In this document: in pieces, positions 31,086-32,126 of the stretch
Layout: each line of letters starts with the position of its first letter
Position numbering within the stretch: position 1 is the stretch's first letter
Assembly (NCBI GenBank): GCA_021647705.1
Contig: JAKIUF010000052.1
Span: 1-32,126 of the forward strand
DNA length: 32,126 bases
Source: Gammaproteobacteria bacterium
Lineage (GTDB): Bacteria > Pseudomonadota > Gammaproteobacteria > SZUA-152
Reading direction: 5' to 3'
Notes under the pieces: generated by a model
Database searches by the model: none
Told to the model about the DNA's origin: nothing
The model's input: the letters and a program-made list of their open reading frames with translations, nothing else
Made by a program: the position numbers and the translations under genes

Positions 31086-31377
31086 GTTTATTTCTCATCT
31101 GCTTCATTTTATCCATAATAAGATTTCCTGGGCACGTATAATTTTTTCCAGGAAGAAATTCTTTATGCCCGCCGAGCTTCCTAACAGGAAATATAGTTTT
31201 CAGTGTTTTTATTAATGAGTTCGCAGCGGATATATGTGATTTGGACAGCGTATCATCAAAATCCCACCATTGCTCATCATAGTCACCCATTAATAGAACC
31301 CCTATTTTTCCTGTGTTAGCGGCACTGACATGCGAGCCCTTATGATATATCTTTCTTCCTTCGTAAATTTGACAAAG
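31066..31377 (-). pseudogene. 5'-truncated N-acetylmuramoyl-L-alanine amidase (Amidase_2/PGRP)
   Basis: Beyond the ATG at 31290 the frame is open back to a TAG at 31378-31380 and reads IYEGRKIYHKGSHVSAANTG then KIGVLLMGDYDE, the middle of the amidase fold. The C-terminal GGHKEFLPGKNYTCPG supplies the second zinc His and the zinc Cys. The N-terminal third with the first zinc His is missing, and no sequence upstream of the TAG restores it in this frame. It is therefore probably inactive. Intact relatives cut the amide between muramic acid and the peptide stem. Confidence 0.65.
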
Positions 31378-31445
31378 CTATCAGATAATACGGAAACGTC
31401 GGCAGGAAGAGTTCAAGAATTTGAAAATTATCAAAATCAATCGAG

Positions 31446-31578
31446 TCTGACCCGAATGGCACTAAGTTAAGGGGTTTCAGCATAGCTAAAACAACAACTT
31501 AAGCCAGTATTGGCGCAGGTTTCACAAGAATCCAACTTTGCTAAAAATGCTTAAGTTAGTGCCATTCGAGTCTGACCC
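31446..31578. repeat. Transposon-like relic with inverted and direct repeats
   Basis: GAATGGCACTAAGTTAAG (near 31453) and its 17-of-18 reverse complement (near 31549-31566) face each other about 80 bases apart, and GAGTCTGACCC flanks both outer sides in direct orientation. The GGGTCAGACTCGATTG-type motif (reverse strand) often accompanies REP-associated Y1 transposases. No transposase remains. Next to it TGACCCCATCGATTA occurs twice in tandem. Confidence 0.6.
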
Positions 31579-32009
31579 CATCGATTATGACCCCATCGAT
31601 TATTCGCTGACGAAACCTTTACTCCTATTTCTGCCAAAATTGGAGTTAGCAGCATGTGTGCGCAAAAATCTGCATCGTAGATCCAACGATGCTTCCATAG
31701 TCTCTCTATAAATAACTGAGTTTCTCGTCCACCGTGCTGTTCATAGAAGCACTCAAGTGCTTTATAAATTGAATCAACCATCTTTGATTGATCCCCGGTA
31801 ATATGAGTCTCAAGCAAGGCGTTTTGATATTTAGCCCAAACGTCTAGTGTATTATGTAAACTTTCCTTTTGCCCGGTTGAGATAGGATCAGAAAAACGCC
31901 TATCCTGTCCATCACAAATATCAGTATAGATAGCTGGTAAATCTATCTCTATATCAGATAGAATCCATTTTTCTTCACTTGATGAGAGTAAACTCTTCGC
32001 TATACCCAT
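31551..32009 (-). CDS. Hypothetical protein with element-derived C-terminus (152 aa)
   Basis: A soluble, helical, acidic protein (EEKWILSDIEIDLPAIYTD, then LDVWAKYQNALLETH and ALECFYEQHGGRETQLFIERLW) without a signal peptide. I recognise no family. The last about 17 residues (NNRWGHNRWGQTRMALT) are encoded by the tandem TGACCCCATCGATTA repeat and the transposon-like relic, so the original C-terminus is probably lost. The start at 32009 has no clear ribosome site. Base composition is AT-rich like its neighbours. Confidence 0.6.
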   Translation of the reverse strand: MGIAKSLLSSSEEKWILSDIEIDLPAIYTDICDGQDRRFSDPISTGQKESLHNTLDVWAKYQNALLETHITGDQSKMVDSIYKALECFYEQHGGRETQLFIERLWKHRWIYDADFCAHMLLTPILAEIGVKVSSANNRWGHNRWGQTRMALT

Positions 32010-32078
32010 AGCGATTGAGAATTAGGCTTAAACCACATTCCATTTTCTTGAAAAATAAAGTGTTATTGATTATCCTTC

Positions 32079-32126
32079 ATGACCATGAAAGATTTTTTAC
32101 TAAAAAATGATGAGCTTGTTGTATTG
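32079..32126 (+). CDS. Possible start of a plus-strand gene, cut by the window edge
   Basis: ATG at 32079 (or 32085) opens a frame MTMKDFLLKNDELVVL that runs off the right edge. The ribosome site is weak, and only 16 codons are visible. No family can be assigned. Confidence 0.3.
   Translation, partial: MTMKDFLLKNDELVVL

Overview
The window looks like chromosomal DNA of a Gram-negative gammaproteobacterium, probably marine or aquatic. The support is a TPS-type exoprotein, two lipoproteins sharing one leader, an outer-membrane porin, a complete UrtABCDE urea ABC transporter, higBA, a REP-like repeat family and a probable integron attC site. Genus cannot be read from the sequence. No rRNA, tRNA or CRISPR array was seen.

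Region 1 (1-12.3 kb, all minus strand) is a surface and secretion locus. Reading with the genes, it holds a six-repeat Kelch-like lipoprotein, then a haemagglutinin/TPS exoprotein split by an in-frame TAA (TPS domain, then an 1819-residue Gly/Asp/Asn-rich repeat region). Next come a toxin-like gene without an ATG start, an immunity-like gene, a 61-codon copy of the toxin tail with a second immunity paralogue, a small frameshifted third tail remnant, and a second lipoprotein running off the left edge. The toxin function, and its delivery by the exoprotein, are inferred from architecture only.

Region 2 (12.3-14.8 kb) is accessory DNA: a SET-domain methyltransferase directly downstream of a 59-bp attC-like site, a 55-codon reading frame, a large palindrome, and a small membrane-anchored protein.

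Region 3 (14.8-28.7 kb) looks like a urea uptake and sensing island. On the minus strand, an NCS1-transporter/histidine-kinase/receiver fusion is translationally coupled to a REC-LuxR response regulator. Two paralogous two-helix membrane proteins flank this pair. On the plus strand, a porin and urtA-urtE follow. No urease genes are in the window. Regulation of the transporter by the two-component pair is inferred from proximity.

Region 4 (28.7-32.1 kb) is a small mobile or defensive patch: a 369-bp inverted-repeat element ending at the stop codon of an orphan parD, higBA with a clear promoter and operator, a 217-bp MITE with 22-bp perfect ends and an 8-bp target duplication, a 5'-truncated amidase with an overlapping two-helix membrane protein, an unknown gene fused into a transposon-like relic, and a possible gene start at the right edge.
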